Program-made: the position numbers and the translations under genes
Part shown: piece after piece, positions 24,760-34,361 of the stretch
Position numbering within the stretch: position 1 is the stretch's first letter
Layout: each line of letters begins with the position of its first letter
Source of the DNA: Acidobacteriota bacterium
GTDB taxonomy: Bacteria > Acidobacteriota > UBA4820 > DSQY01
DNA: 64,000 nucleotides
Assembly: GCA_021787565.1 (NCBI GenBank)
Contig: JAJYLT010000015.1
Coordinates: 1 to 64,000 of the forward strand
Reading direction: 5' to 3'
Notes under the pieces: model-generated
What the model was told of the DNA's origin: nothing
What the model saw: only the letters and a program-made list of their open reading frames with translations
Databases searched by the model: none

Positions 24760-25018
24760 TTCTCGTAAGGGGTTTTCTTGTGTCGGGAGCCTTGGAGAGA
24801 TGCCGGTCCCAGAAGGGGGCCGGTCGTGTTTTCAATCCATTGTGATGCTCCAGGCCAATCGTTGGGGAATGAAAAAGAGGAGTGGCCCGATTCGGGGGCC
24901 ACGGTGAGGACGGGAGTCTGGAACAAACGAGAGGAGTACTTTCTTCAGAGGGCTGTGGTTCCCGTGTGCGTCGTGTCATTGTCATCGGATACCAAGGGAA
25001 CGAGAAAGGAGGCTTGGC

Positions 25019-27853
25019 ATGAAGGGAAGGTTCGTGAGAAGCGCGCTGATGGCCGCGGCACTCTTGGTTGCGGCCGTGATGACGTGGGCCCAGGCCAATA
25101 CGGGCCAGATTTCGGGGAAGGTCTTGGACGACAAGGGCCAGCCCATTCCCGGGGCCAGCGTGACGGTCAACTCGAAGGCCCTCCAGGGTGACCGGGGCAC
25201 GGCGACCGACCTCGACGGCGCCTTCCTGGTGCCCTTTCTGCCTCCCGCCTCTGACTACCAGGTCAAGGTGGAGGCGGTCGGTTTCAACAAGGTCGTCCAA
25301 TCCAATATCGGCGTTCAACTGGGTTCGACTACGACGCTGAACGTCGCGCTCACGAGCGGGAGCCTGACGGTCACCGTGACGGCGAGGCCTCCCATGGTCT
25401 CCCTCAAGAACACCCAGATCTCGGACAACATCTCCCAGGAGCAGCTCGACATGTTGCCCCTGGGCCGCGGCTATCAGGATGCCCTCTTCCTGGCGCCCAC
25501 GGCGGTGGATGCTGGTGCGGGCGGCAACCCCGGCATCGCCGGTGCGTCGGCCGACGAGAACCTCTACCAGATCAATGGCCTGAACACCACGGACCCCGTC
25601 ACCGGAACCTTCGGCACTAACCTCAACTACAACTTCGTCCGTGAGATCGACGTCGAGACGGGCGGCCTGCCGGCCGAGTACAGCGGCTCCACGGGCGGCC
25701 TCTTCAACGTGCTGACCAAGAGCGGCTCCAACGAGTTCCACGGCGAGCTCTTCGGCTACTACACCAACCAGAACACCAGCGCCAAGGGACAGCCCGTCTA
25801 TGGAGGCGGACTCACCGCGAACTCCTTCGAACGCTACGACTACGGCTTCGACGTGGGCGGCCCCATCGTGAAGGACCGCCTCTGGTACTTCGTGGCCTAC
25901 AACCCCACCGTCAGCAGCACTCACTACCAGGGCGTCTTCAACGAGACGAGCTACGTGAACCCAGCCGGAAGCCCCTTCCACACCCTCAACCTGCCCTACA
26001 ACTACACCGACAGCCGCAAGAGCTGGCTGTGGTCCGTCAAGCTGAACTACCGCCTCAACGAGAGGAACAACTTCGAGTTGACGGCCTACGGCGATCCTTA
26101 CAAGGCCCACATCCCCTCGGACGGCCTGTACCCGACGATCAACCCCCTCTCCGACGAGACGACGCGCAACCAGGGCGGCTACAATTGGATCGCCCGCTGG
26201 TACGCCACCTGGACCTCCAACTTCTATTCGGAGACCTCCGTCGGCCGCACGAAGCACATCCTGCAGGTCATCCCCTCCTCCAGCGCCGGTTGGGGCTACC
26301 CCACGGAGGTGAGCTACGACTGGTCCCCCGGACTATCGGTGGGGCCCGGCATGGGCGTCATTGATTCGGACACCCGAAACTCGACCCAGCTCACGAACAA
26401 AGAGACCTGGATCGTGGGCAATCACGAGATCAAGTTCGGAGGAGAGGCGAGCTGGACCCACTTCTACGGTTTCCTGGGCTACCCAGGAAACGCCTACAAC
26501 CTCTTGATCGGAGGTCCCGCTGGCTATCCGAGCAGCGACACGACCCAGTACTACTACGACATCCGCTACTCCCTGCAGAACCCGCTGAGCGACAGTCAGA
26601 GCCGCTACTACGCCGCCTTCGTGCAGGACAAGTGGTCCATCACCAACTACCTCAACCTCTCGGCGGGCGTCCGCTGGGAGGAGAACCTGGAGAAGCCGAC
26701 CCAGGCCTCCAACTTCAGCGTCCGCTCCACCTCGCCTCGCGTGGGACTGAGCTGGGACTTCGCCCACGACGGCAAGTCCAAGCTCTACGTCGACTACGGC
26801 GAGTACAGCGAGGTCATGCCGGTCCAGCTCGCTAACAACATGGCCCCCGGCCACGCCTCGTACATCGACTACTACAACTACGGCACGCAGGTGGCCCACT
26901 TCCTCCAGGGCGCGGTGCCCTTCAAAGTCTTCGGGAACCCGAAGGACCAGTACTCCCGCGAGTGGCTGGCCGGTTTTGAATATGAGATCGCCCCCAGCTT
27001 CACCGTGGGCGCCCGCATCCAGTACCGCGACCTGGCCCGCGCCATCGACACCATGGGCTACCTCGACAAGCAGGGCAACCTGGACTTCCTCATCGTCAAC
27101 CCGGGTATCGGCACCTATCCCTCCGCCTACATGGCCAACTGGATGAATGCCAAGGATTACAACGGGAATGCCTTCAACCAGTTCAGCCCCTTCTCCAAGC
27201 CGATCCGCCTCTACCGCGCCTTCACCCTTACGGCCGACAAGCGCTTCTCCAACAACTGGTTCATGAATGCCAGCCTCACTTGGTCCCGCCTTGAGGGCAA
27301 CTACAGCGGTGCGGCCTACGGTTACGGCACCACGTACAACGATTACGGCCCCAACGCGACGGGCACCTACCTGGCCCCCTTCAGCGCGCTGGAGCAGAAC
27401 AGCTACGGCCTCCTTCCCCAGGACGTCCCCGTGGATTTCAAGCTCCAGGGCGCCTACCGCTTCAACTTCGGTCTCACCCTCGGCGCCAGCATCGAGCTGG
27501 CCTCAGGACGCCCTTACAACAAGTACGTCGCCTTCCCGTCCAACGAGATGGAGAGCGGGCAGAACATCTTCGTCGCTCCCCGCGGCTCCTCCCGGCTGCC
27601 GAGCTGGTACGAGGTGAACCTGCACGCCGAATACGCCTTCAAGCTCTGGCGTCTCAACGCCTCCGTGGTGGGTGACATCTTCAACCTCACCAACGTGCAG
27701 AAGCCGCTGAGCGTCTACGAGACCTACTACAGGCAGCCCAGCACGTGGGAGCAGTACGCCTCGGGAAACCTCACGCCAGACCCCAACTACGGAAAACCCA
27801 CATTGCGCCAGGCGCCTCGCTCCGTGCAGGCGGGCCTCAAGTTCTCCTGGTAA
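25019..27853 (+). CDS. TonB-dependent receptor with carboxypeptidase-regulatory-like domain (Oar-like), 1
   Basis: A 944-residue outer-membrane protein. A signal peptide (MAAALLVAAVMTWAQA) precedes a carboxypeptidase regulatory-like beta-sandwich at about 30-115 (GQISGKVLDDKGQPIPGASVTVN). The plug domain follows (about 130-240, with DNISQEQLDMLPLGRGYQDA and LYQINGLNTTDPVTG), then a long beta-barrel rich in aromatic residues. The end RSVQAGLKFSW, with a terminal aromatic residue, suits BAM-dependent insertion. Such receptors import large substrates through TonB and are expanded in Acidobacteriota and Bacteroidetes. GGAGG precedes the ATG. No SusD-like partner or TonB gene is adjacent. A strong terminator follows. 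Confidence 0.92.
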   Translation: MKGRFVRSALMAAALLVAAVMTWAQANTGQISGKVLDDKGQPIPGASVTVNSKALQGDRGTATDLDGAFLVPFLPPASDYQVKVEAVGFNKVVQSNIGVQLGSTTTLNVALTSGSLTVTVTARPPMVSLKNTQISDNISQEQLDMLPLGRGYQDALFLAPTAVDAGAGGNPGIAGASADENLYQINGLNTTDPVTGTFGTNLNYNFVREIDVETGGLPAEYSGSTGGLFNVLTKSGSNEFHGELFGYYTNQNTSAKGQPVYGGGLTANSFERYDYGFDVGGPIVKDRLWYFVAYNPTVSSTHYQGVFNETSYVNPAGSPFHTLNLPYNYTDSRKSWLWSVKLNYRLNERNNFELTAYGDPYKAHIPSDGLYPTINPLSDETTRNQGGYNWIARWYATWTSNFYSETSVGRTKHILQVIPSSSAGWGYPTEVSYDWSPGLSVGPGMGVIDSDTRNSTQLTNKETWIVGNHEIKFGGEASWTHFYGFLGYPGNAYNLLIGGPAGYPSSDTTQYYYDIRYSLQNPLSDSQSRYYAAFVQDKWSITNYLNLSAGVRWEENLEKPTQASNFSVRSTSPRVGLSWDFAHDGKSKLYVDYGEYSEVMPVQLANNMAPGHASYIDYYNYGTQVAHFLQGAVPFKVFGNPKDQYSREWLAGFEYEIAPSFTVGARIQYRDLARAIDTMGYLDKQGNLDFLIVNPGIGTYPSAYMANWMNAKDYNGNAFNQFSPFSKPIRLYRAFTLTADKRFSNNWFMNASLTWSRLEGNYSGAAYGYGTTYNDYGPNATGTYLAPFSALEQNSYGLLPQDVPVDFKLQGAYRFNFGLTLGASIELASGRPYNKYVAFPSNEMESGQNIFVAPRGSSRLPSWYEVNLHAEYAFKLWRLNASVVGDIFNLTNVQKPLSVYETYYRQPSTWEQYASGNLTPDPNYGKPTLRQAPRSVQAGLKFSW

Positions 27854-27876
27854 GGCGGAGCGCCTTACCCGGCCTC

Positions 27877-27908
27877 AAAAGGGACCCCGGCGAACCGGGG
27901 TCCCTTTT
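27877..27908 (+). terminator. Intrinsic terminator of TonB receptor 1
   Basis: Perfect 14-bp stem (27877-27890 with 27895-27908, CGAA tetraloop) ending in TTTT, 24 bases after the stop. The AAAA start of the left arm would allow it to work on both strands. Confidence 0.9.
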
Positions 27909-27910
27909 AA

Positions 27911-27938
27911 GTGGGAAGTGAGGAGTGGGAAGTGAGGA
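27911..27938. repeat. 14-bp tandem duplication
   Basis: GTGGGAAGTGAGGA occurs twice head to tail directly after the terminator of the TonB receptor gene. Confidence 0.8.
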
Positions 27939-28119
27939 GAAGAGAGGCTCGCATCGAGGATTTGCGCCAGGTTCTCAGGATGGTTGCGCGCTTGGACGGC
28001 CTGGCCGGGGGGTTGATGGGCACCGATTCGCGAGACGAGCCAGGGAAGAAACAGAAGCGAAACGAGATCGCAACATGGCCTTGATAGGGTAGAATTGGCT
28101 GGACAGGGAGAGAAACGCG

Positions 28120-29208
28120 ATGATCGTGAGGCGAATGCGAGAACTGGCGCGGTGGATGGCCCCGCTGGTTCTCCTCGGTGCGGCCGTCCCGGTGGGGGCC
28201 CAGGCGCACCTGATGCTGCACGGCGGAGGGGCGACCTTCCCCTTCCCCCTCTACGCCCAGTGGTCCTACGAATACGCTCGCCTCACCGGGGAGCGCTTCA
28301 ACTACCAGTCCATCGGGTCGGGGGCCGGCATCGAGCAGATGCGCCATCACATCTTCGACTTCGGCGCCTCCGAGGCGCCGCTCGACGCCGATGTCCTGAG
28401 CCGTTCCGGTCTGATCCAGTTCCCCATGGTGATCGGCGGCGTGGTGCCGGTGGTCAACCTCCCTGGCATCGCCTCGGCTGAGCTGAAGCTGACCGGCCCC
28501 ATCCTGGCCGACGTCTTCCTCGGCCGCATCACCTCGTGGCGCGACCCGCGCATCATGGCCCTCAACCCGCACCTGCGCCTGCCGCCCCTGGAAATCTCCG
28601 TGGTGACGCGGGCCGACGGATCGGGGAGCACATGGCTGATCACTCGGTACCTCGGCGAGGTCTCGGCCGACTGGCGCCTAAAGGTCGGCAACGGTCCCTC
28701 CGTCCGATGGCCGGTGGGGATGGCCTCGAAGGGGAACGAGGGCGTCTCTTCCTACGTGAAACAGACCACGGGGAGCATCGGCTACGTGGAGTTCACCTAC
28801 GCCCGGCAGAACGGCCTGGCGACGGTCCTCTTGCAGAACCGGGCCGGCGGCTTCCCCTCGCCGGGTAGGGCCTCCTTCCTCGCGGCGGCCGCCAAGGCGG
28901 AATGGTCGGGGCCCGACCGCACCCCCAGGGGTCTGACGGACCAGGCGGGGGAGGACTCCTGGCCCATCGTGGGTGCCTCGTTCATCCTCATCGCCCGCGA
29001 CCAGCCCGATGGGAAACGTGCGGAAGCCTTGCTGAAGTACTTCGACTGGTGCTTCCGCGGCGGGAAGCGCATCGTGGACGAGCTCGATTACGTTCCCATT
29101 CCCGAGCCCATCGTCCGTCGGATTGAAGCGTCCTGGGCGGCCGAGATCCGCTCGGCGGGCAAGCCGGTCTGGCCTTTGGCCTACCCGGCGGCCAAGTCCG
29201 GCGGGTAG
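28120..29208 (+). CDS. pstS: Phosphate ABC transporter substrate-binding protein
   Basis: A 362-residue periplasmic phosphate-binding protein. A signal peptide (MAPLVLLGAAVPVGAQA) is followed by the hallmark start LHGGGATFPFPLYAQW. Phosphate-contacting stretches include SIGSGAGIEQM, FGASEAPL and TRADGSGSTW. It feeds the PstCA permease encoded downstream. The stop codon TAG (29206-29208) lies in the left flank of the MITE-like element that fills the gap to pstC. GGGAGAGA precedes the ATG. No convincing Pho box was found upstream. Confidence 0.94.
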   Translation: MIVRRMRELARWMAPLVLLGAAVPVGAQAHLMLHGGGATFPFPLYAQWSYEYARLTGERFNYQSIGSGAGIEQMRHHIFDFGASEAPLDADVLSRSGLIQFPMVIGGVVPVVNLPGIASAELKLTGPILADVFLGRITSWRDPRIMALNPHLRLPPLEISVVTRADGSGSTWLITRYLGEVSADWRLKVGNGPSVRWPVGMASKGNEGVSSYVKQTTGSIGYVEFTYARQNGLATVLLQNRAGGFPSPGRASFLAAAAKAEWSGPDRTPRGLTDQAGEDSWPIVGASFILIARDQPDGKRAEALLKYFDWCFRGGKRIVDELDYVPIPEPIVRRIEASWAAEIRSAGKPVWPLAYPAAKSGG

Positions 29209-29402
29209 TGTGCCGTCCCGGTGATAGGTTGACCATGGAAGCAGGCGAGAGACAGCACACGGAGGGGTGCGGGGAGAAAGCCTCCCCGCTCTTTTGGGGT
29301 AACAGCCCGCCGCAGGCGGGCGCCCTAGGGGCGGAGCCCCTTGGGAAGTGTTGTGTCCCGGGAAAAGGCCATTGTAAACACAGGACGGGGACACAACACT
29401 AG
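29205..29402. mobile_element. MITE-like element, copy 2, between pstS and pstC
   Basis: Inverse-orientation copy of the 5685-5882 element, the same 198 bp and roughly 88% identical by eye. The flanks are GTAG on the left and CTAG on the right, and the left flank supplies the pstS stop codon. It occupies almost all of the 212-base pstS-pstC gap. Read in the operon direction it contains a terminator-like hairpin (29269-29295). No coding capacity. Confidence 0.75.
29269..29295 (+). terminator. Terminator-like hairpin inside the pst operon
   Basis: GCGGGGAG (29269-29276) pairs perfectly with CTCCCCGC (29282-29289) around a 5-base loop and is followed by TCTTTT. It comes with the MITE and could cause partial termination after pstS, raising PstS over the permease subunits. 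Confidence 0.55.
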
Positions 29403-29420
29403 CACCGCGGAGGGAACCGG

Positions 29421-30437
29421 ATGCAACAGCCAGCAGAAGGGGCCGCCAAAACCGCCGTCCGCCAGGCGCCACCGCCGGGGCCGGCCGCGCCAGCGCGCCC
29501 GCAGGGCCGTTCGCACCCCGGCAACCTGCCGGACGTCCTATTCAGGGCCACGACCCTCTTTTTCGCCGGGCTCGTACTCCTGCTCATCCTGGCCATCGGG
29601 ACGGTCCTCTTCGCCCAGGCCCATCTGGCCTTCTCGCACTTCGGGCTGAAATTTCTCTGGACCAAGGAGTGGGACCCGGTCAGGGAGTCCTTCGGCGCCC
29701 TGCCGTCCATTTTCGGCACGCTGGTCTCCTCCTTCCTGGCCATCCTCATCGCCGTGCCGGTCAGCCTGGGCATCGCGATCTTCCTGACGGAGATGGCGCC
29801 GCCGTGGCTTCAGAGGCCGGTGGGGCTGGCCGTGGAGATGCTCGCCGCCGTGCCGAGCATCATCTACGGCATGTGGGGGCTCTTCTCCTTCGCTCCGATC
29901 ATGGCGCGGCACGTCGAGCCCTGGCTCAAGCACCACCTCGGGTTTCTGCCGCTCTTTCAGGGCCCGCCCATGGGCATCGGCATGATGACGGCCGCCATCA
30001 TCCTCGCCGTCATGATCATCCCCTTCATCACCTCCATCACCCGCGACGTCTTCGCGCTGGTTCCCGCCATGGCCAAGGAGTCCGCCTACGGCCTGGGCGC
30101 CACAACCTGGGAAGTGGTCCGAAACGTGGTCATTCCCTATACCCGCACCGGCATCGTGGGCGCCATCTTCCTGGGCCTGGGGAGGGCCCTCGGCGAGACC
30201 ATGGCGGTCACCTTCGTCATCGGGAACGCCCACGACATCTCCCTGTCGCTGCTGAGCCCCTCCAACACGATCTCCTCGACCCTGGCGAACGAGTTCACGG
30301 AGGCCACCTCCCACCTCTACGTCTCCAGCCTCATCGCCCTGGGTCTCATCCTCTTTCTGATCACGACCATCATCCTGTCGGTGGCCAAGCTCCTCCTGTG
30401 GCGCATCGAGCGGCAAGTCGTGGGGAGCGTGCGATGA
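29421..30437 (+). CDS. pstC: Phosphate ABC transporter permease PstC
   Basis: A 338-residue inner-membrane permease. A Pro/Ala-rich cytoplasmic start of about 38 residues precedes about six transmembrane helices. The ABC-permease EAA-type loop is seen at SAYGLGATTWEVVRNVVIPYTRTGIVGAIFLGLGRALGE. FGALPSIFGTLVSS at the start of the core domain is typical of PstC. It pairs with PstA to form the channel energised by PstB. Its stop overlaps the pstA start (ATGA). Confidence 0.94.
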   Translation: MQQPAEGAAKTAVRQAPPPGPAAPARPQGRSHPGNLPDVLFRATTLFFAGLVLLLILAIGTVLFAQAHLAFSHFGLKFLWTKEWDPVRESFGALPSIFGTLVSSFLAILIAVPVSLGIAIFLTEMAPPWLQRPVGLAVEMLAAVPSIIYGMWGLFSFAPIMARHVEPWLKHHLGFLPLFQGPPMGIGMMTAAIILAVMIIPFITSITRDVFALVPAMAKESAYGLGATTWEVVRNVVIPYTRTGIVGAIFLGLGRALGETMAVTFVIGNAHDISLSLLSPSNTISSTLANEFTEATSHLYVSSLIALGLILFLITTIILSVAKLLLWRIERQVVGSVR

Positions 30438-31303
30438 GGCGCCACGGCGGGCTCCGGCACCGGCTTCGCAAGGCCGCGAACGCGATCATGATGGCCCTCT
30501 CCGGAGCCTCCGCGCTGTTCGGCCTCTTTTGGCTGTTCTGGATCCTGAAGGACCTCATCCACAAGGGCCTGCCTGCCTTCTCGCTGGCCTTTTTCACCAA
30601 GCTGCCCACCCCTCCCGGCATGGCCGGCGGCGGCCTGGTCAACGGCATCGTGGGCACCCTGCTGATCACCGCGATGGCCACCCTGATCGGCGTGCCGGTG
30701 GGCATCCTGGCCGGGACCTACCTGGCGGAGTACGGCCGCCAGAGCGCGCTGGCCCACGCCGTCCGGTTCGTGAGCGACATCCTCACCAGCGCCCCCTCCA
30801 TCGTCATCGGCGTCTTCGTGTACGCCATCCTGGTCCAGCCCATGAAGGGCTTCTCGGGGCTCGCGGGGGCTTTGGCCCTGGCGATCATCATGATCCCCGT
30901 TGTTACGAGGACCACCGAGGAGATGCTGCGTCTCGTGCCCAACGCGCTCAGGGAGGCGGCCCTGGCCCTGGGGGCACCCTACTGGAAGGTCATCCTCAGG
31001 GTCTGCTACCGGCGGGTGCTGGGAGGCATGACCACCGGCGTCCTGCTGGCCATCGCCCGCGTGGCGGGCGAGACGGCTCCGCTCCTCTTCACCTCCCTGA
31101 ACAATCCCTACTGGAACTTCAACCCGCTGGAACCGACGGGAACCCTCAACGTCACCATATTCAACTACGCCATGTCGCCCTATGACGACTGGCGGACCAA
31201 GGCATGGGGGGCGGCCCTCCTCATCACGCTCGGCGTCCTGGCGACCACCATCGTGGCCCGGATCGCCGTGAGCCGCACCCAGCGCCTGGGGAGCCAGCGA
31301 TGA
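30434..31303 (+). CDS. pstA: Phosphate ABC transporter permease PstA
   Basis: A 289-residue inner-membrane partner of PstC with about six helices. The EAA loop is seen at [27 protein letters not shown] and continues to GETAPLLFT, a family signature. The ATG at 30434 overlaps the pstC stop, and its own stop overlaps the pstB start, so translation is probably coupled. A longer open frame starting upstream overlaps pstC and is rejected. Confidence 0.94.
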   Translation: MRRHGGLRHRLRKAANAIMMALSGASALFGLFWLFWILKDLIHKGLPAFSLAFFTKLPTPPGMAGGGLVNGIVGTLLITAMATLIGVPVGILAGTYLAEYGRQSALAHAVRFVSDILTSAPSIVIGVFVYAILVQPMKGFSGLAGALALAIIMIPVVTRTTEEMLRLVPNALREAALALGAPYWKVILRVCYRRVLGGMTTGVLLAIARVAGETAPLLFTSLNNPYWNFNPLEPTGTLNVTIFNYAMSPYDDWRTKAWGAALLITLGVLATTIVARIAVSRTQRLGSQR

Positions 31304-32133
31304 ATCCGATGACCGCGGAAGTGCCCAACCCGCCTGCCGAGAGGGGACAGGGAGACGCCGAGCAGTCCGAGCGTCTCCACAAGCTCCGAATCCAGGTGAG
31401 GGATCTGAATTTCTACTACGGCGGCAACCAGGCGCTGAAGAACATCAGCCTGCCCGTCTACACCAACGAGGTGACGGCCTTCATCGGACCCTCGGGGTGC
31501 GGCAAGACCACCCTGCTCCGCGTCTTCAACCGGATGTACGACCTCTACCGCGGCCAGCGGGCCACGGGGGAGGTATTGCTGGACGGGCAGAACATCCTGG
31601 CCAAGGACCTGGACGTGACCCAGCTCCGGGCCCACGTGGGGATGGTCTTCCAGAAGCCGACCCCCTTCCCCATGTCCATCTACGAGAACATCGCCTTCGG
31701 CATACGGCTCTACGAGAAGCTGCCCAAATCGATCCTGCGCGAGCGGGTGGAGACCGCGCTGAGGGACGCGGCCCTCTGGGACGAGGTCAAGGACAAGCTC
31801 AACCACAACGGCATGAGCCTCTCCGGCGGCCAACAGCAGCGCCTGTGCATCGCGCGGGCGATCGCCGTGAAGCCCGAGGTGATCCTCATGGACGAGCCCG
31901 CCTCCGCCCTCGACCCCATCGCCACGGCCCGCATCGAGGAGCTGATCGACCAGCTCAAGGCCAACTACACCATCGTCATCGTCACCCACAACATGCAGCA
32001 GGCCGCGCGCATCTCGGCCTTCACGGCCTTCCTCTACCTGGGCGAGCTGATCGAGTTCGGGGAGACGGAGAAGATGTTCACCAACCCCAGGGAACCCAGG
32101 ACGAGAGACTATCTGACCGGCCGGTTCGGCTGA
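31300..32133 (+). CDS. pstB: Phosphate ABC transporter ATP-binding protein
   Basis: A 277-residue ATPase. Walker [10 protein letters not shown], the ABC signature LSGGQQQR, and Walker [13 protein letters not shown] are all intact, followed by the switch histidine region IVIVTHNM. The family [11 protein letters not shown] start is present after a hydrophilic extension of about 35 residues. It hydrolyses ATP to drive PstCA. The ATG at 31300 overlaps the pstA stop. Confidence 0.95.
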   Translation: MNPMTAEVPNPPAERGQGDAEQSERLHKLRIQVRDLNFYYGGNQALKNISLPVYTNEVTAFIGPSGCGKTTLLRVFNRMYDLYRGQRATGEVLLDGQNILAKDLDVTQLRAHVGMVFQKPTPFPMSIYENIAFGIRLYEKLPKSILRERVETALRDAALWDEVKDKLNHNGMSLSGGQQQRLCIARAIAVKPEVILMDEPASALDPIATARIEELIDQLKANYTIVIVTHNMQQAARISAFTAFLYLGELIEFGETEKMFTNPREPRTRDYLTGRFG

Positions 32134-32207
32134 TACCATGGGACGAGGGTGGCGGCGATTCGGCCGTCCCCTTGGATGCCGGACCCGTTCGGCAGCGGAG
32201 CGAACAG

Positions 32208-32864
32208 ATGAGCAGAGAGAGAGAAGAGATCCGGTCTCTCATGGAGAACATCGTGGCCATGGCGGACGAGGTGGGGCGCGTCCTGCGCGCCGCCGCCCAG
32301 GCCTTCACCAGTTGCGATCCCAACAGCGCGGCCGACCTCTACCAGCGGGACGAGGCCATCGACCGGATGGAGAACGCCAACGACGCCCGCTGCCTCCGGA
32401 TCCTCGCGCTGTTTCAGCCCGCCGCGGACGACCTGCGCACCGTCTTCATGGCCCTCAAGATCAACAACGACCTGGAGCGCATCGGAGACCACGCCCTGAA
32501 CATCGCGGAAAGGAGCGCCGACCTCTCGGCCTTCCCGACGTCGGCCCTCGCGGAGCACTTTGCCCACATGACCGAGTTGACCCTCGGCATGCTCAGCGAC
32601 GCCATCACCGCCTTCGTGGCCCGCGACACGGCCCTGGCCAAGGCCGTCATCGCCAGGGACGACGAGGCGGACGACCTCCTCTCGGGCTCCATCCGGGAGG
32701 TCCTGACGCAGGACTGGCACGACCGCAGCCAGCGCGAATCGGCCGTGGCGGTGGTGTTCGCCGCGAAGGAGTTCGAGCGCATCGCCGACCTCTGCACCAA
32801 CCTCGCCGAGGACGTGGTCTTCATGGCCGAGGGGACCCTCCTCAAGCACGAAGGGCAGATGTAG
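32208..32864 (+). CDS. phoU: Phosphate transport regulator PhoU
   Basis: A 218-residue, all-helical, two-repeat PhoU protein. The metal-binding family motifs are visible in each half: MALKINNDLERIGDHALNIA and VVFAAKEFERIADLCTNLAED. PhoU couples Pst transport state to the PhoR-PhoB sensor system and restrains phosphate uptake. No phoR or phoB is in the window. The ATG at 32208 follows GCGGAG; the open frame upstream overlaps pstB. Last gene of the pst operon. Confidence 0.94.
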   Translation: MSREREEIRSLMENIVAMADEVGRVLRAAAQAFTSCDPNSAADLYQRDEAIDRMENANDARCLRILALFQPAADDLRTVFMALKINNDLERIGDHALNIAERSADLSAFPTSALAEHFAHMTELTLGMLSDAITAFVARDTALAKAVIARDDEADDLLSGSIREVLTQDWHDRSQRESAVAVVFAAKEFERIADLCTNLAEDVVFMAEGTLLKHEGQM

Positions 32865-32880
32865 GGGAACACCGGTGGGA

Positions 32881-32906
32881 ATTCACCACCAAGACACGAA
32901 GGCACC
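32881..32906 (+). repeat. Short dispersed repeat, copy A
   Basis: ATTCACCACC followed by AAGACACGAAGGCACC. A diverged copy lies in inverse orientation at 34582-34607, so the pair flanks the PLP lyase gene. Confidence 0.5.
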
Positions 32907-33013
32907 AAGAAGTTGGGATTCGTAATAGACCACGGGAGGTGATGAGGAGATGCCGAAGGGGGCCGGCGGCGCGTACTTGCGTCTCCCGTCTCGCGTCTCC
33001 TGCCCCCGTTCCC

Positions 33014-33129
33014 GTCATTCTGAGGGCTGCTTCGAGGGGGTTCTCCCGAAGAATCTCCATCGTCGGCCATGCAGGACCGCCGTCCGAGATCCTTCAGGGG
33101 AGAATCTTCGAAGAGGCCTTCAGGATGAC
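33014..33129. repeat. Palindromic intergenic repeat, family 1, copy C
   Basis: A 116-bp imperfect palindrome from GTCATTCTGAGG to CCTTCAGGATGAC; internal blocks CCCGAAGAATCTC and GAGATCCTTCAGG pair with each other. Related to the copies near 3 kb. It sits between phoU and the convergent PLP lyase gene, where it could act as a bidirectional RNA end. Confidence 0.75.
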
Positions 33130-33161
33130 GTGCGAGAGGCTTTGCGTCAGGCGTCTCGCCT

Positions 33162-34361
33162 CTACAGCAGCGCGTCCAGCCCCTGCTTGAGGTCGGCGAG
33201 CAGGTCCTCCCTGCCCTCGCAACCCACGGAGAGCCGCACGAGGCCGTCGGTGATCCCTGCGGCCAGCCGGTCCTCGTGCCGCATGGCGGCGTGCGTCATG
33301 GAGGCCGGGTGCTGGATGAGGGTCTCCACGCCGCCCAGGCTGACGGCGAGCGTGGCCAGCTTCAATCCCTCCAGCAGGCGCTTGCCGGCCGGCAACCCGC
33401 CCTTGAGCTCGAAGGAGATCAGCGAGCCGGGTCCCTCCATCTGGCGGGCCATGACCGCCGCCTGCGGATGGCCGGGAAGGCCGGGGTAGCGCACCTCGCC
33501 CACGGCCGGGTGCCCCGCAAGGAGCGCCGCGCAGGCCTGGGCGTTCTCCTGAGCCACGCGAACCCTCATGGCCAGGGTCTTGATCCCCCTGAGGACCAGC
33601 CACGCCTGGTGGGGGTCCATGGTTCCGCCCAGGTAGAAGAGGACGGGGCGAACCCTCTTCAGAAGAGCTTCGTCCCGAAAGACGAGAATGCCGCCCACCA
33701 CGTCCGAGTGACCGTTGAGGAACTTGGTCACCGAGTGGAGCACGATGTCGGCGCCGAAGCGGAAGGGGCGCTGCAGGATGGGACTCATGAAGGTGTTGTC
33801 CACCACGAGCAGGGCGCCGGCGGCGTGGGCCATCTCGGCTACGGCGGACAGGTCCGTCACGGCCAGGGTGGGATTGGCCGGGGTCTCGATGAAGACCAGG
33901 CGGGTCCTCGGCGTGAAGGCCCGCTCCAGCTCCGCCAGGTCGCTGGTCTCCACGAAGGAGGCGCTCACCCCGAACCGGGCGAAATCCCGCTCCAGAATGA
34001 CCCGGGAGGGCCCGTAGACCGAGGCGCCGCAGACCACGTGGTCGCCCTGAGAGAGCAGGGCGAAGAAGACGGTGGAGACGGCCGCCATGCCCGTGGCCGT
34101 AGCCAGGGCTCCCGCTCCGCCCTCCAGGGCCGCCACGTTCTCTTCGAGCATGTGAATGGTGGGATTTCCCATCCGCGTGTAGATGTAGCCCGGCTCCGTC
34201 CCGGCGAAGCGCGCTGCCCCCTGGTCCGTGGACTGGAAGGCGAAGGTGGAGGTCTGGAAGATGGGCGGCGCCACCGAGCCGAAGACGGGGTCGGGCGCCT
34301 GGCCGGCGTGGATGCAGAGAGTGTCGATGGAAGCCTTATCGTTCTTGCCGTGCGTGGTCAT
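33162..34361 (-). CDS. Cys/Met metabolism PLP-dependent lyase (cystathionine or methionine gamma-lyase type)
   Basis: A 399-residue fold-type I PLP enzyme. The family features are YTRMGNPT (a tyrosine and arginine contacting PLP phosphate from the neighbouring subunit), ALATATGMAAVSTVF, the cofactor aspartate in LLVVDNTFMSP, and the Schiff-base lysine in SVTKFLNGHSD. The closest functions are cystathionine gamma-lyase (cystathionine to cysteine) and methionine gamma-lyase (methionine to methanethiol, ammonia and 2-oxobutyrate); sequence alone does not separate them here. The ATG at 34361 is preceded by GGAGGGGACCC. It is a single-gene unit flanked by repeats. Confidence 0.85.
   Translation of the reverse strand: MTTHGKNDKASIDTLCIHAGQAPDPVFGSVAPPIFQTSTFAFQSTDQGAARFAGTEPGYIYTRMGNPTIHMLEENVAALEGGAGALATATGMAAVSTVFFALLSQGDHVVCGASVYGPSRVILERDFARFGVSASFVETSDLAELERAFTPRTRLVFIETPANPTLAVTDLSAVAEMAHAAGALLVVDNTFMSPILQRPFRFGADIVLHSVTKFLNGHSDVVGGILVFRDEALLKRVRPVLFYLGGTMDPHQAWLVLRGIKTLAMRVRVAQENAQACAALLAGHPAVGEVRYPGLPGHPQAAVMARQMEGPGSLISFELKGGLPAGKRLLEGLKLATLAVSLGGVETLIQHPASMTHAAMRHEDRLAAGITDGLVRLSVGCEGREDLLADLKQGLDALL

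Larger units (their letters stand above)
24358..25018. other. Long regulatory gap before the first TonB receptor
   Basis: These 661 bases hold the terminator of the LVIVD gene (24398-24432), the TGTCAT dyad (24620-24632), the sigma-54-like promoter (24743-24759) and a hairpin near 24800-24820 followed by TTTT. A second hairpin, GTGGCCC with GGGCCAC, lies around 24883-24903. No gene is supported; short frames here lack ribosome sites and normal composition. Confidence 0.6.

Noticed and set aside
28060-28119. Pho box upstream of pstS
   Set aside because: No pair of CTGTCAT-like repeats was found; only a TAGAAT-like -10 was seen without a good -35.
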